Source of the DNA: Streptosporangium canum
GTDB taxonomy: Bacteria; Actinomycetota; Actinomycetes; Streptosporangiales; Streptosporangiaceae
Direction: 5' to 3'
Assembly (NCBI RefSeq): GCF_900113865.1
Contig: NZ_FOQY01000051.1
Location: 1 to 45,241 of the forward strand
DNA length: 45,241 bases
Shown here: positions 21,431 to 31,505 of the stretch, piece after piece
Numbering within the stretch: position 1 is the first letter of the stretch
How the letters are laid out: each line of letters starts with the position of its first letter
The notes under the pieces: model-generated
Database searches by the model: none
Told to the model about the DNA's origin: nothing
The model's input: only the letters and a program-made list of their open reading frames with translations
Made by a program: the position numbers and the translations under genes

Positions 21431-22629
21431 CGGTCATCGAGCTCGCCGAGCACGGTGCGCCACTCTCGGTCGTGCTCGACGACGCCGCCGGACGGGCGCT
21501 CGCCGCCTCCGGCCTCGTTGAGGCGGCACCCGACCCATGGTCTCCCGGGCGGTGGCGGGTGACGGCCGGGGGCAAGGTGGGCGTGGCGACGGTGACCGTG
21601 CCCGGTGGCGGTGCGGTCACCGTACGGATCACCCCCAAGGTGCCCATCGCCAGGCTCCTGTTCCTCCTCGGCTACAGCCTCGACCCGAAGGGATGGCGGA
21701 CCGAGGAGGTGCCGGTGGACGAGGAGCCCGAGCTGCTGCACGTCCTCGCCCGTCTCTTCGCGCCGCAGGCGGAGACGGCCCTGCGGCAGGGGCTGATCCA
21801 GGGTTATCGCACCGCCGAGGAGACCGCCCTCATCGTGCGCGGACGCATCCGCGAGGCCGACCAGATCCGCAGGCATCACGGCAGGCTCATGCCATTGGAG
21901 ATCGTCCACGACGACTACACCGCCGACATCGCCGAGAACCGGCTGCTGCGCACCGCCTGCGAACGGCTTCTCCGGCTGCCCGGCGTCCCCGGTGACGTCC
22001 GGGGCAGGTTGCTGCGGCTACGGGCCCGGCTGGCCGACATCATGGTGATCGGTACCGGTCAGGAACCTCCCAAGTGGCGGCCCAGCCGCCTCAACGCCCG
22101 CTACCACAGGGCGCTGCGCCTCGCTGAGATCGTGCTGCGGGGCGCCTCGGTCGAGCACCGGCCCGGTGACGTCATCGTGAGCGGTTTCCTCTTCGACCTG
22201 GCCAAGGTCTTCGAGGACTTCGTCACCGTCGCCCTGCGGGAGGCCCTGGCCGACAGCGACGGCCACTGCGTCCTTCAAGCCACCGGCTACCTCGACGAAC
22301 GCGACGCGATCCGCATGGCTCCGGACTTCGTCTGGTACGCGGAGGATGGCACTCCGCTCGCCGTGGCCGACGCCAAGTACAAGGCCGAGAGACCCAAGGG
22401 GTTCCCGGACGCGGACCTCTACCAGATGCTCGCCTACTGCACCGCGCTCAACCTACGGGAGGGGCACCTGGTCTACGCGAAGGGCGATGCCCCGCACGCG
22501 GCCCATCGCGTCCGGCATGCCGGGATCACCCTCCACCAGCACGCCCTCGAACTCGACCAGCCGCCGGCCGGACTGCTCGCCGAGGTGCAGGCCCTGGCCC
22601 GGCGGCTGACCGCGTCCGTGCCCGCGTGA
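21427..22629 (+). CDS. McrC-type restriction subunit with PD-(D/E)XK nuclease
   Basis: A 400-aa McrC homologue, the nuclease partner that docks on a McrB ring. The N-terminal part is a beta-rich domain with the ITPKVPIARLLFLLGY segment usual in McrC. The C-terminal nuclease core shows D300 (in APDFV) and D315-x-K317 (VADAKYK) with a following Gln/Tyr-rich helix (YQMLAYC), a PD-(D/E)XK site in which Asp takes the Glu position. GTG 21427 overlaps the McrB TGA, so the two subunits are probably made in a fixed ratio. It is the last gene of the operon and meets a DUF397 gene head-on only 10 bases later, with no clear terminator between. Confidence 0.9.
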   Translation: MTVIELAEHGAPLSVVLDDAAGRALAASGLVEAAPDPWSPGRWRVTAGGKVGVATVTVPGGGAVTVRITPKVPIARLLFLLGYSLDPKGWRTEEVPVDEEPELLHVLARLFAPQAETALRQGLIQGYRTAEETALIVRGRIREADQIRRHHGRLMPLEIVHDDYTADIAENRLLRTACERLLRLPGVPGDVRGRLLRLRARLADIMVIGTGQEPPKWRPSRLNARYHRALRLAEIVLRGASVEHRPGDVIVSGFLFDLAKVFEDFVTVALREALADSDGHCVLQATGYLDERDAIRMAPDFVWYAEDGTPLAVADAKYKAERPKGFPDADLYQMLAYCTALNLREGHLVYAKGDAPHAAHRVRHAGITLHQHALELDQPPAGLLAEVQALARRLTASVPA

Positions 22630-22639
22630 CGTTGAGGCG

Positions 22640-22840
22640 TCAGCCGAACGCGCCGTCCTTGACCCCCCGGATGAACGCGCGCCATTCGTCCGGGGCGAAA
22701 GTCAGCACGGGCCCGCCGACGTCCTTGGAGTCCCGTACGGCCCGGCCTCCACCAGGGAGCGCCGCGACCTCAACACAGTTGTCACCCGAGCCGGAGTAGG
22801 AGCTCTTCCGCCAGGTGAGGCGGGGCTGAGTAGGGTTCAC
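22640..22840 (-). CDS. DUF397 protein (second copy)
   Basis: A 66-aa DUF397 protein with the family pattern WRKSSYSG.GDNCVEVA, then VRDSKD and a C-terminal F..DEWRAFI. DUF397 proteins are small actinobacterial partners of XRE-DUF5753 regulators; BldB belongs to the wider group. This copy is the last of three minus-strand genes (XRE, DUF397, DUF397), 21 bases downstream of its paralogue. The two copies differ at many positions, so the duplication is old. Confidence 0.92.
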   Translation of the reverse strand: MNPTQPRLTWRKSSYSGSGDNCVEVAALPGGGRAVRDSKDVGGPVLTFAPDEWRAFIRGVKDGAFG

Positions 22841-22861
22841 AGTTCCGCCCTTGATGACTTT

Positions 22862-23062
22862 CTAATGGTCGAATCTGCCGTTCTTGACGCCTTCGATAAA
22901 GGCAGACCACTCCCTACGGGTGAAAATCAAGCCCGGCTCGTCAGGGGCTTTCGAATCGCGCACCGCGACGATTCCGGGAATGTTCCGGGCGACTTCGACG
23001 CAGTTGTTGCCGTCACCTTGGCTGAGTGTGCTCTTGTGCCATTGGGCGTCAGATAGGTCCAT
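22862..23062 (-). CDS. DUF397 protein (first copy)
   Basis: A 66-aa DUF397 protein (W.KSTLSQGDGNNCVEVA, VRDSKAPD, F.RREWSAFI). It begins 7 bases after the XRE gene ends, so it is almost certainly cotranscribed and probably forms the regulator-partner pair common in Streptomyces and relatives, where DUF397 proteins modulate or antagonise the adjacent XRE repressor. That role is known for only a few members and is inferred here. Confidence 0.92.
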   Translation of the reverse strand: MDLSDAQWHKSTLSQGDGNNCVEVARNIPGIVAVRDSKAPDEPGLIFTRREWSAFIEGVKNGRFDH

Positions 23063-23069
23063 CGGTGCC

Positions 23070-23915
23070 TCACAGCCGGTCGATCAGTGCGGACAGGTAC
23101 GCGATCGAGGCGTCAGCTCCAAGTGCGTCGGCCACGAGGCGCTGCATCATTAGGTTATAGCGTTCGAGATGCTGGGGCTCTTCGAGATAGAGATTGTCTG
23201 TCGGGGTCTCGATGTAGACGACGTTCTGATCGGTGGGATCAGGGAACCCCAGAATGACGAACTGACCAGACATGCCTACATGCGGGCCCGCCGACAACGG
23301 CATGACCTGGACGGTCACATGCTCAAGCGGATGGGTATCGATCAGCTTACGAAGTTGCTCGCGCCTGACATCCGTGTCGCCTACCGGCCGTAGAAGGGCC
23401 GCCTCGTCGATGACCGCGCGGTAGCGGGGTGGATTCGGGCGCCGCAGAATCTCCTGTCGGCGCATTCGGGCTTCTACGCGCTTGTCGATCTCGGCGGGGT
23501 CAGCCATAGAGGTTCGGATCAACTCGGCCGTGTAGGCGGAGGTTTGCAGCAAGCCGGGGATCACAAGGGGCTCGAAGGTATCAATTGAGGATGCCTCCGC
23601 TTCGAGCCCCACGTAGGAACCGGTAAGGACGCCCCTGTACTGCTCCCACCATCCGCGTTCCCGGGCGCTCCGCGCGAGATCCATGAGCGCTTCCCGTTCG
23701 GGGTCGGCCACCTTATAGAGGCTGAGCATGTCCCGGATGTCGCGAGGCCGTGGCCGGGCGGTTTTCCCCGCTTCGAGGCGCGAGATCGTGGCCCGCGACA
23801 TGTCGAGGGACTGCGCGACCTCCTCCATGGTGAGGCCGGCGGCCTCGCGGAGACGCCGTAGTTCGGCGGCCAAGCGCCGACGGCGCACCGTTGGACTCCG
23901 GCCACTGAACGTCAT
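23070..23915 (-). CDS. XRE-family transcriptional regulator with DUF5753
   Basis: A 281-aa cytoplasmic regulator. Residues about 15-70 form an XRE helix-turn-helix (LRRLREAAGLTMEEVAQ...SRATISRLE), and about 95-275 are the DUF5753 domain (EPLVIPGLLQT.AYTA, RQEIL, FVILGFPD.TDQNVVYIE). The ATG at 23915 has a good GGAGG six bases upstream. A symmetrical AT-rich site lies 75-90 bases upstream and may be its operator. Downstream are two DUF397 genes; upstream and divergent is the wreck of an ATPase gene that usually accompanies this set. It may control its own locus and possibly the defence-like operon that ends next to it. Confidence 0.93.
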   Translation of the reverse strand: MTFSGRSPTVRRRRLAAELRRLREAAGLTMEEVAQSLDMSRATISRLEAGKTARPRPRDIRDMLSLYKVADPEREALMDLARSARERGWWEQYRGVLTGSYVGLEAEASSIDTFEPLVIPGLLQTSAYTAELIRTSMADPAEIDKRVEARMRRQEILRRPNPPRYRAVIDEAALLRPVGDTDVRREQLRKLIDTHPLEHVTVQVMPLSAGPHVGMSGQFVILGFPDPTDQNVVYIETPTDNLYLEEPQHLERYNLMMQRLVADALGADASIAYLSALIDRL

Positions 23916-23988
23916 CGATTACCTCCAGAGCGTAGGAATGCTGATCGTAGAGCAATCGGCGCAAGGGGAGACATGTCGGTCGAGTTTC

Positions 23989-24007
23989 AAAATGAGAGTT
24001 GCATTTT
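23989..24007. promoter_or_regulatory. AT-rich inverted repeat upstream of the XRE gene
   Basis: AAAATG (23989-23994) and CATTTT (24002-24007) are perfect 6-base arms around a 7-base centre, in the intergenic region between the XRE gene and the ATPase remnant. A candidate operator for the XRE protein. Confidence 0.35.
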
Positions 24008-24071
24008 TAGCGGTGCAGACAACATCATAGGCGCGTCAGGCGAACACATTGAGTGAGTAGACAGTCACGAT

Positions 24072-24361
24072 ATGGAACTTGTGTCGCTGATCTGGTCGGA
24101 CTCCGTCCTGCTCCACGGGCCCGTGCACGGGAGGCACGGTGCTCGCCGATGACCTTCTCGCTGTTCCGGTGCGGCCGGAGCGTACGTGGTGAGGTGACCG
24201 ACCGCAGCGCCGTCTGGCCGGCCCTCCTGTCGGCCGGTCCGGACGCCGAGCACGGACGCGGCCTGGCGATCGTCGCGGCCTACGCCGACCGGTGGGGCGT
24301 CGAGCCCGCACCCGAGGGCAAGACCGTCTGGTTCGTCTGCGCGGAGTGGAGGTCCCGGTGA
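24072..24361 (+). pseudogene. Broken anti-sigma-type ATPase (HATPase_c_2, SpoIIAB/RsbW-like)
   Basis: The 3' part (24149-24361) encodes about 70 residues that read FSLFRCGRSVRGEVTDRS, then a short stretch and HGRGLAIVAAYADRWGVEP and GKTVWF: the C-terminal half of the small Bergerat-fold ATPases found beside XRE-DUF397 loci, with the G-box. The N-terminal half with the ATP-binding Asn helix is missing. A 25-codon ORF at 24072 (MELVSLIW...) looks like the original N-terminus and stops at the TGA overlapping the 24149 ATG, in another frame. I read this as an internal deletion with frameshift. A short expressed protein from 24149 cannot be excluded. Confidence 0.6.
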
Positions 24362-24594
24362 ACGGCTCGCTGTCCCTGACGGACGCGCACGAGGACGTGC
24401 GCGTCTGCGCGGGGTGCGGCACCCGCGTGGTCACGCTGGCCGCCGCCGTACGCATGATCTGGGCCGACGTCATGGACGCCGCGATCCCATCCGACGTCGC
24501 CGAGCGGGTCACCGCACCGGTCGCCGCCATCTGGGTCGACGTGTCCTGCAACCCGGTCTGCCCATCGGACGGCGGTGAGCCGTGCCCTGACTGA
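24358..24594 (+). CDS. Small Cys-rich hypothetical protein
   Basis: A 78-aa protein starting at GTG 24358, which overlaps the stop of the ATPase remnant (GTGA). It has CAGC near the start (residues 17-20) and a C-terminal CNPVCPS...CPD, so four to five cysteines could bind a metal; the middle is a hydrophobic helix (AAAVRMIWADVMDA). I do not recognise a family. Translational coupling to the ATPase remnant suggests it was part of the same regulatory cassette. Confidence 0.55.
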   Translation: MNGSLSLTDAHEDVRVCAGCGTRVVTLAAAVRMIWADVMDAAIPSDVAERVTAPVAAIWVDVSCNPVCPSDGGEPCPD

Positions 24595-24716
24595 CCGCGA
24601 TCCCGCGCCGGATGACCGGGCCTCGCCGCCCGGCGCGGGATCACCGGATATGGCTGCCGGACGGCCGAACCCGGCCTCCGTGCTGAAAAACATCGCACGG
24701 TAGACGGTCGCGGTCG

Positions 24717-24722
24717 TATGAT
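24717..24722 (+). promoter_or_regulatory. Possible -10 element for the UvrD-like helicase gene
   Basis: TATGAT at 24717-24722 lies about 40 bases before the ATG at 24760. No good -35 hexamer is seen at 16-18 bases upstream. The strong ribosome binding site AGGAGG at 24747-24752 decides the start. Confidence 0.3.
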
Positions 24723-24759
24723 CCACTTTCTCCGGTCGCCCCCCACAGGAGGTTCGCCC

Positions 24760-26910
24760 ATGCCCCAGCTCGCCTTCGCCAACAGCTTCTGGGAGTCCTA
24801 CGACCGCCTGGAGAAGCCACTCAAGGCGGGGGTGCGCAAGGCCATGGAGAAGTTCCAGCGGCTCACCATCGCGGAGCTGTACGCCGATGAGGGCCTGCAC
24901 CTGGAGTCGGTGACCAACGCGCGGGACCCGAGAATGCGGACCATCCGCATCACCCTCGGCTGGCGCGGCGTGGTGCTGGCGCCGGACGACGGAAGCGATG
25001 TCTTCCTGCTGCTGAACGTCCTTCCCCACCAGGAGGCCTACGGCTGGGCGGCCAAGCGCCTCTACACCGTCAACACCGCCACCCGCGCCCTGGAGGTGCG
25101 CAACGTCGTCGCCATCGAGCAGCTCACGCCCGCTCTCGAAAAGGCCGCGGCCGCGGCGCCGGCGCTGCTGCTCTCCCGCCACTCCGACACGGTGCTGCGC
25201 GACCTCGGCATCGACGACCAGGTGCTGCGCGCCGTACGGACGATCATCGACAAGCCGCAGCTGGAGGCGTTCGCCTCGCTGTTCCCCGAGGACCAGTTCG
25301 AGGTGCTGCAGTTCCTCGCGGAAGGCTTCTCACCCGAGGAGGTCTACCGGGACGTCGTCGCCGAGCGCCGGCCCGCCGACGCCGCGCCTGAGTCCACCGA
25401 GAGCCTCGCGATGGCCATCGCCAACACCGCCAGCCGTATCACCCTCATCACCGAACCCGACGAGCTGGCCGAGATCCTCGACAAGCCGTTCGCGGCGTGG
25501 CGGGTTTTCCTGCACCCGTCCCAGCGGCGGGTGGCCTACCGGGGCTCCTACAACGGGTCGGCGCAGGTGACGGGCGGTCCGGGAACGGGCAAGACGGTCG
25601 TCGCCCTGCACCGGGTCAAACACCTGCTCTCCCGCTCACCCGGCAGCCGGGTACTGCTCACCACCTACACCACCGCTCTGGCCAGGACACTGCGCGAGAA
25701 CCTGGCGCTGCTCCTCGACGACGGCAAGCAGCTGGCCCGGGTGGACGTCACCACCGTGAACGCCTTCGCGCACCGCGTCGTCCGCGACCTGTCCGGGCGT
25801 GCGCCGTCCCCGATCGGGGACGCCGACGAACGGCAGATCTGGCGGCGGGTCCGCCGGCAGTTCGACCTGCCGTGGACGGAGCAGTTCCTGGCGCAGGAGT
25901 TCCGGCACGTCGTCCTCGCCCAGCGCGTCAGCAGTGGCGAGGAGTATCTGCGGGCCGAACGGCGGGGGAGAGGCTCGGCGCTCGGGCCGCGTCAGCGGGA
26001 ACGGGTCTGGCAGGCGATGGAGGCGTTCTCGGCGGAGTTGCGTACGGCGGGCGTCACCACCCACCTGCAGATGTGCGCGCGGGCCACCCTTCTGCTCGGC
26101 GGCGCGGATCTCACCCGGCACGGCTACGACCACGTGGTCGTCGACGAGGCCCAGGACCTGCACCCCGCGCAGTGGCGGGTGCTGCGCGCGGCGGTCCCGG
26201 AAGGACCGGATGATCTCTTCATCACGGGTGACCCGCACCAGCGGATCTACGACTCCCGGGTGTCGCTCGGCGTCATCGGCATCTCCGTCACAGGACGCAG
26301 CAGCCGGTTGCGCGTCAACTACCGCAACACGGCGGAGATCCTCACCTGGTCGACCGGGGTACTCGGCGAAGCGCGGATCGAGGAGCTCGGCGGCGGAGGC
26401 GACGACAGCCTGGCGGGCTACCGCTCCCTGCTCCACGGCAAGCGGCCGCACACCGCCGGCCATCCGACGGAGCAGGCCGAGGTGACGGCGCTCGTGGAGC
26501 AGGTGAAGGACTGGATCGGGCAGGGCGTCCGGCCGAGTGAGATCGCCGTCTGCACCCGGTTCAACGTCCTGCTGGACAAGGTGAACGACCGGCTGACGGC
26601 CGCGGGCATCCCCGCGGTCCGGGTGAAGGACCACCCCGGTGTGGACGTCGAAGGGGTGCGTCTGACGACCATGCACGCCATGAAGGGGCTGGAGTTTCGC
26701 TGCGTCGCGGTGGCGGGGGTGAGCGCGAGCGCATTCCCCTTCGCACGGGAGATCACGCCGCCGGAGGTGGACCGGATACAGCACGACAGCGACATGCTCA
26801 GGGAACGCTGCGTGCTCTTCGTCGCGTGCACCCGGGCCCGTGACGCACTGCACGTGTCCTGGAGCGGGACGCCCAGCCCGTTCCTGTCGCCTGTTTCCAC
26901 ATCTCATTGA
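24760..26910 (+). CDS. UvrD/Rep-type DNA helicase with RelE/ParE-like N-terminal domain
   Basis: A 716-aa superfamily 1 helicase. Residues 1 to about 105 (LAFANSFWESYDRL, then LHLESV...RTIRI...GVVLAP...VFLLLNVLPHQEAY) have the length and pattern of a RelE/ParE toxin fold, as seen in a group of UvrD-like proteins. The motor follows: Walker A GGPGTGKT (K278), Walker B VVDEAQD (462-466), GDPHQRIYD, the NYRNT motif, TMHAMKGLEF and a final VACTRARDALHVSWSG. Start ATG 24760 has AGGAGG 8 bases upstream; the earlier in-frame ATG lacks one. It stands alone as a transcription unit. A role in DNA repair or defence is possible; the N-terminal domain may bind RNA or a ribosome, but this is not shown. Confidence 0.88.
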   Translation: MPQLAFANSFWESYDRLEKPLKAGVRKAMEKFQRLTIAELYADEGLHLESVTNARDPRMRTIRITLGWRGVVLAPDDGSDVFLLLNVLPHQEAYGWAAKRLYTVNTATRALEVRNVVAIEQLTPALEKAAAAAPALLLSRHSDTVLRDLGIDDQVLRAVRTIIDKPQLEAFASLFPEDQFEVLQFLAEGFSPEEVYRDVVAERRPADAAPESTESLAMAIANTASRITLITEPDELAEILDKPFAAWRVFLHPSQRRVAYRGSYNGSAQVTGGPGTGKTVVALHRVKHLLSRSPGSRVLLTTYTTALARTLRENLALLLDDGKQLARVDVTTVNAFAHRVVRDLSGRAPSPIGDADERQIWRRVRRQFDLPWTEQFLAQEFRHVVLAQRVSSGEEYLRAERRGRGSALGPRQRERVWQAMEAFSAELRTAGVTTHLQMCARATLLLGGADLTRHGYDHVVVDEAQDLHPAQWRVLRAAVPEGPDDLFITGDPHQRIYDSRVSLGVIGISVTGRSSRLRVNYRNTAEILTWSTGVLGEARIEELGGGGDDSLAGYRSLLHGKRPHTAGHPTEQAEVTALVEQVKDWIGQGVRPSEIAVCTRFNVLLDKVNDRLTAAGIPAVRVKDHPGVDVEGVRLTTMHAMKGLEFRCVAVAGVSASAFPFAREITPPEVDRIQHDSDMLRERCVLFVACTRARDALHVSWSGTPSPFLSPVSTSH

Positions 26911-27341
26911 GGAGGCGCAGGGGCGGGGCGTAGGGCACCGTCGCTGAGGCCGTCACGCGCCGGCGCGACCACTGAGCTCGGCAAGTTTCTTACGATCATG
27001 TCCGGCAGCGTCGACGACCTGGAGAAAGCGGCCCCCGCGCAGCGGTAGCGGCACGCCAGGGCCCACCGTCGGTGAGAGCGGCATGGATGCCTTGGCGCTT
27101 TCGCCGAGCGCGACCCCGGCCGCTGAGCATGACGCCGGCGTCACGCGACCCCGGCCGGCACCGTCGGTCGGGTGGACAGCGGACCGCAACGCGACCGCGT
27201 CGACGGAAGAAAACCAGACGTACTACTCGAAGCTGGTTAGATCGAGCGAGGCGACGCCGAGGGAGACCGCGGAAGCGGCCTCACATGTACAGGCCCCACC
27301 TATCCAGGCCCCGCATCCCCACATATACGGATGGAGACACG
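26911..27341. other. 431-base stretch without a convincing gene
   Basis: Short open frames exist on both strands but none has codon bias, a ribosome binding site or a recognisable family. On the minus strand a 78-codon frame (27189-26953) ends LRGGRFLQVVDAAGHDRKKLAEL, which reads like a protein tail and could be a remnant; I cannot name it. The last 100 bases are less GC-rich (AGAAAACCAGACGTACTACTCGAAG region at about 27207) and probably hold the promoter of the UvrA-like gene. Confidence 0.4.
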
Positions 27342-29654
<2,313 letters not shown>

Positions 29655-29674
29655 CCGGGGCCCTCGCGGACACC

Positions 29675-29712
29675 GTGGGACGAGTTCTCTCATCTGTTGC
29701 GACTCGTCCCAC
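29675..29712. terminator. Bidirectional terminator hairpin
   Basis: GTGGGACGAGT (29675-29685) and ACTCGTCCCAC (29702-29712) form a perfect 11-bp stem with a 16-base loop between the convergent UvrA-like and SDR genes. Confidence 0.7.
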
Positions 29713-29787
29713 ACGCTGCCCTGCATCCGGCTTCACATCACGCCGCGAGGCTCTCACCCGTGCTTCCGTGACGGACTCAGCGAGTAC

Positions 29788-30567
29788 TCAGTGAGTGGAG
29801 AACCCGCCGTCGACGAAGATCGCCTGCCCGGTGACGTAACCGGAGGCGCGGCCGGCCAGGAACACCGCCGCGCCGGCGAAGTCCTCGGCCAGACCGTTGC
29901 GCCCGACCATCGTGCGCGCGGCCAGCGCCGCCACCTTCTCGGGGTCGGATGACAGCCGGGCGTTGAGCGGCGTCATCACGAATCCCGGCACGAGCGTGTT
30001 GCAGGTGACGCCACTCGGCGACCACGCCTCGGCCTGTGAGCGGGCCAGCGACTCCAGCGCTCCCTTGGAGACGCCGTAGGCGCCGCTCTGGACGAACGCC
30101 CTGTGTGCCTGCTGGGAGCTGATGTGGATGATCCGCCCGAATCCCCGTTCCGCCATACCGGGACCGAACCGCTGTCCCAGCAGGTAGGGCGCTTCCAGGT
30201 TCACCGCCATCGTGACGTCCCACACGTCATCGCCCAGCTCGGCCATCGGCGGGCGCAGGTTGATCCCGGCGCTGTTCACGAGGATGTCGGGCTCCCCGAA
30301 CGCCTCGACCGCCTTCTCGGCCGCCACCCGCACACCATCGCGTGTGCTCAGGTCCGCGCTCACCCAGGCCGCACGGCAGCCGTGGGCCGTCAGCTCGTCG
30401 ACCGTGGCGATCAGGTCCGCCTCCCTGCGCGCGACGACCACGACGCTCGCCCCCGCGCGCGCGAGGGCCCCGGCTATGGCGCGGCCGATGCCGGAACTCC
30501 CGCCGGTCACCACGGCGACCCGGTCGTCCAGCGAGAACAGTTCGGACAGGTAAGGCTGTGTGGTCAT
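29788..30567 (-). CDS. Short-chain dehydrogenase/reductase
   Basis: A 259-aa classical SDR oxidoreductase. The NAD(P)-binding motif TGGSSGIG is near residue 17, followed by NSAG, the catalytic Ser in HISSQQ and the YGVSK active-site pair; the C-terminus ends YVTGQAIFVDGGFS. Layout matches gluconate 5-dehydrogenase/3-oxoacyl-ACP reductase-like SDRs, but the substrate is open. I take ATG 30567 (MTTQPYLSELF); an upstream extension in frame lacks conserved sequence. It is 177 bases downstream of the ABM-like gene on the same strand and may be part of the TetR-controlled unit. Confidence 0.9.
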   Translation of the reverse strand: MTTQPYLSELFSLDDRVAVVTGGSSGIGRAIAGALARAGASVVVVARREADLIATVDELTAHGCRAAWVSADLSTRDGVRVAAEKAVEAFGEPDILVNSAGINLRPPMAELGDDVWDVTMAVNLEAPYLLGQRFGPGMAERGFGRIIHISSQQAHRAFVQSGAYGVSKGALESLARSQAEAWSPSGVTCNTLVPGFVMTPLNARLSSDPEKVAALAARTMVGRNGLAEDFAGAAVFLAGRASGYVTGQAIFVDGGFSTH

Positions 30568-30744
30568 GGCGGCACACTTTAGAGGATCGACTCCGGAGCA
30601 CCGAACGGGGCCGGTGCGCCTGACGGGCAGCGGGTCGATCGAGATCGATGTGGACGGCGAGGTCCGGGGGCTGGTGCGCCTGACGGACATCGGGCAGGAG
30701 GCGACGGGCGCCCCCTCGCGGCCGGCCGAGACGGCCCTGCGGTG

Positions 30745-31092
30745 TTACCGGCGGCCGGCGGCGGCGGGGCTGTCCCAGGTGGCGGAGGTCAGCGTGCCGC
30801 GATCGCGGTAGGCGCGCATGATCTCGACGTGCAGCGGGTGCCGGACGAACGCCCGCAGGTCGCTCTCGGCCCGCCACACCGACACCGACCCGATGCGGCG
30901 GCGCGGCAGGTCGGCCCAGAGCCACACTCCGATCGCGCCCGCCAGCTCCGGCCACAGCCCGCTCAGCCGCCACCCCGCAAGGCAGGCGCGCGGCAGGTCG
31001 ACGATCCGGTGCACGCGGAAGTCGGTGCGGCTGACCACGACCGGCCCGTCGCCGCGGGGCTCGGGGCCCGGGATCCAGCGCGACCGGATCAC
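30745..31092 (-). CDS. Antibiotic-biosynthesis-monooxygenase-like small protein
   Basis: A 115-aa protein. The central part (GVWLWADLPRRRIGSVSVW...DLRAFVRHPLHVEIM) has the pattern of dimeric alpha-beta barrel proteins of the ABM/DUF3291 type, in which a Trp/His-lined pocket binds small molecules. No catalytic residue can be named. GTG 31092 overlaps the thioesterase TGA (GTGA), indicating coupling. The C-terminal ATWDSP...RR tail is not conserved-looking. Function unknown. Confidence 0.7.
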   Translation of the reverse strand: MIRSRWIPGPEPRGDGPVVVSRTDFRVHRIVDLPRACLAGWRLSGLWPELAGAIGVWLWADLPRRRIGSVSVWRAESDLRAFVRHPLHVEIMRAYRDRGTLTSATWDSPAAAGRR

Positions 31093-31502
31093 GCGGCCAG
31101 CGCCTTCGCGGCGTCGCGGGTCTCATCGCTGAACGGCGTGGGCCGCAGCGTGGCGGGGTCGAGGTTGACGTTCACCCGGCGGCCCTCGGCGTGCACGGTC
31201 TGGCCGTCGGGCGACAGGACGCGGAAGCCGTAGATGCCGCTGGTGTTGCCCATGCGCTCCATCCAGAAGTGCACCAGTGGCTCGCCCGCGCCCATGATCG
31301 GCACGTGATAGGTGATCTGGAACTCCCGGACCGCGAGGAAGACGTCCTTGAACCGGGACCGGGCCGGGTCGAAATGCCAGCCGAGTTCGGTCCAGAAGGC
31401 GCTGATGGCGCGTTCGACGAGCACGCCGTAGTGGGCGTTGTGCAGCAGGCCCATGGCGTCGAGGTCGTCGAAGTGCACCTGGACGGGACGGGTGTGGGAC
31501 AA
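31089..31502 (-). CDS. Acyl-CoA thioesterase, 4HBT/YbgC-like hotdog
   Basis: A 137-aa hotdog-fold thioesterase that hydrolyses acyl-CoA or related thioesters. The N-terminal FDDLDAMGLLHNAHY is the 4-hydroxybenzoyl-CoA thioesterase active-site segment, with the Asp and the following HNAHY typical of the YbgC/FadM branch. It starts 3 bases after the TetR stop, and its own stop overlaps the next start, so it is in the middle of a tight operon. The natural acyl substrate is unknown. Confidence 0.88.
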   Translation of the reverse strand: MSHTRPVQVHFDDLDAMGLLHNAHYGVLVERAISAFWTELGWHFDPARSRFKDVFLAVREFQITYHVPIMGAGEPLVHFWMERMGNTSGIYGFRVLSPDGQTVHAEGRRVNVNLDPATLRPTPFSDETRDAAKALAA

Positions 31503-31505
31503 AGG

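Noticed and set aside
30568..30744. Direct repeat GGTGCGCCTGACGG twice (about 30613 and 30675) and a plus-strand frame reading GPVRLTGSGSIEIDVDGEVRG.
   Set aside because: No start signal, no family match and it lies in a short gap between two minus-strand genes; perhaps a remnant, but not supportable.
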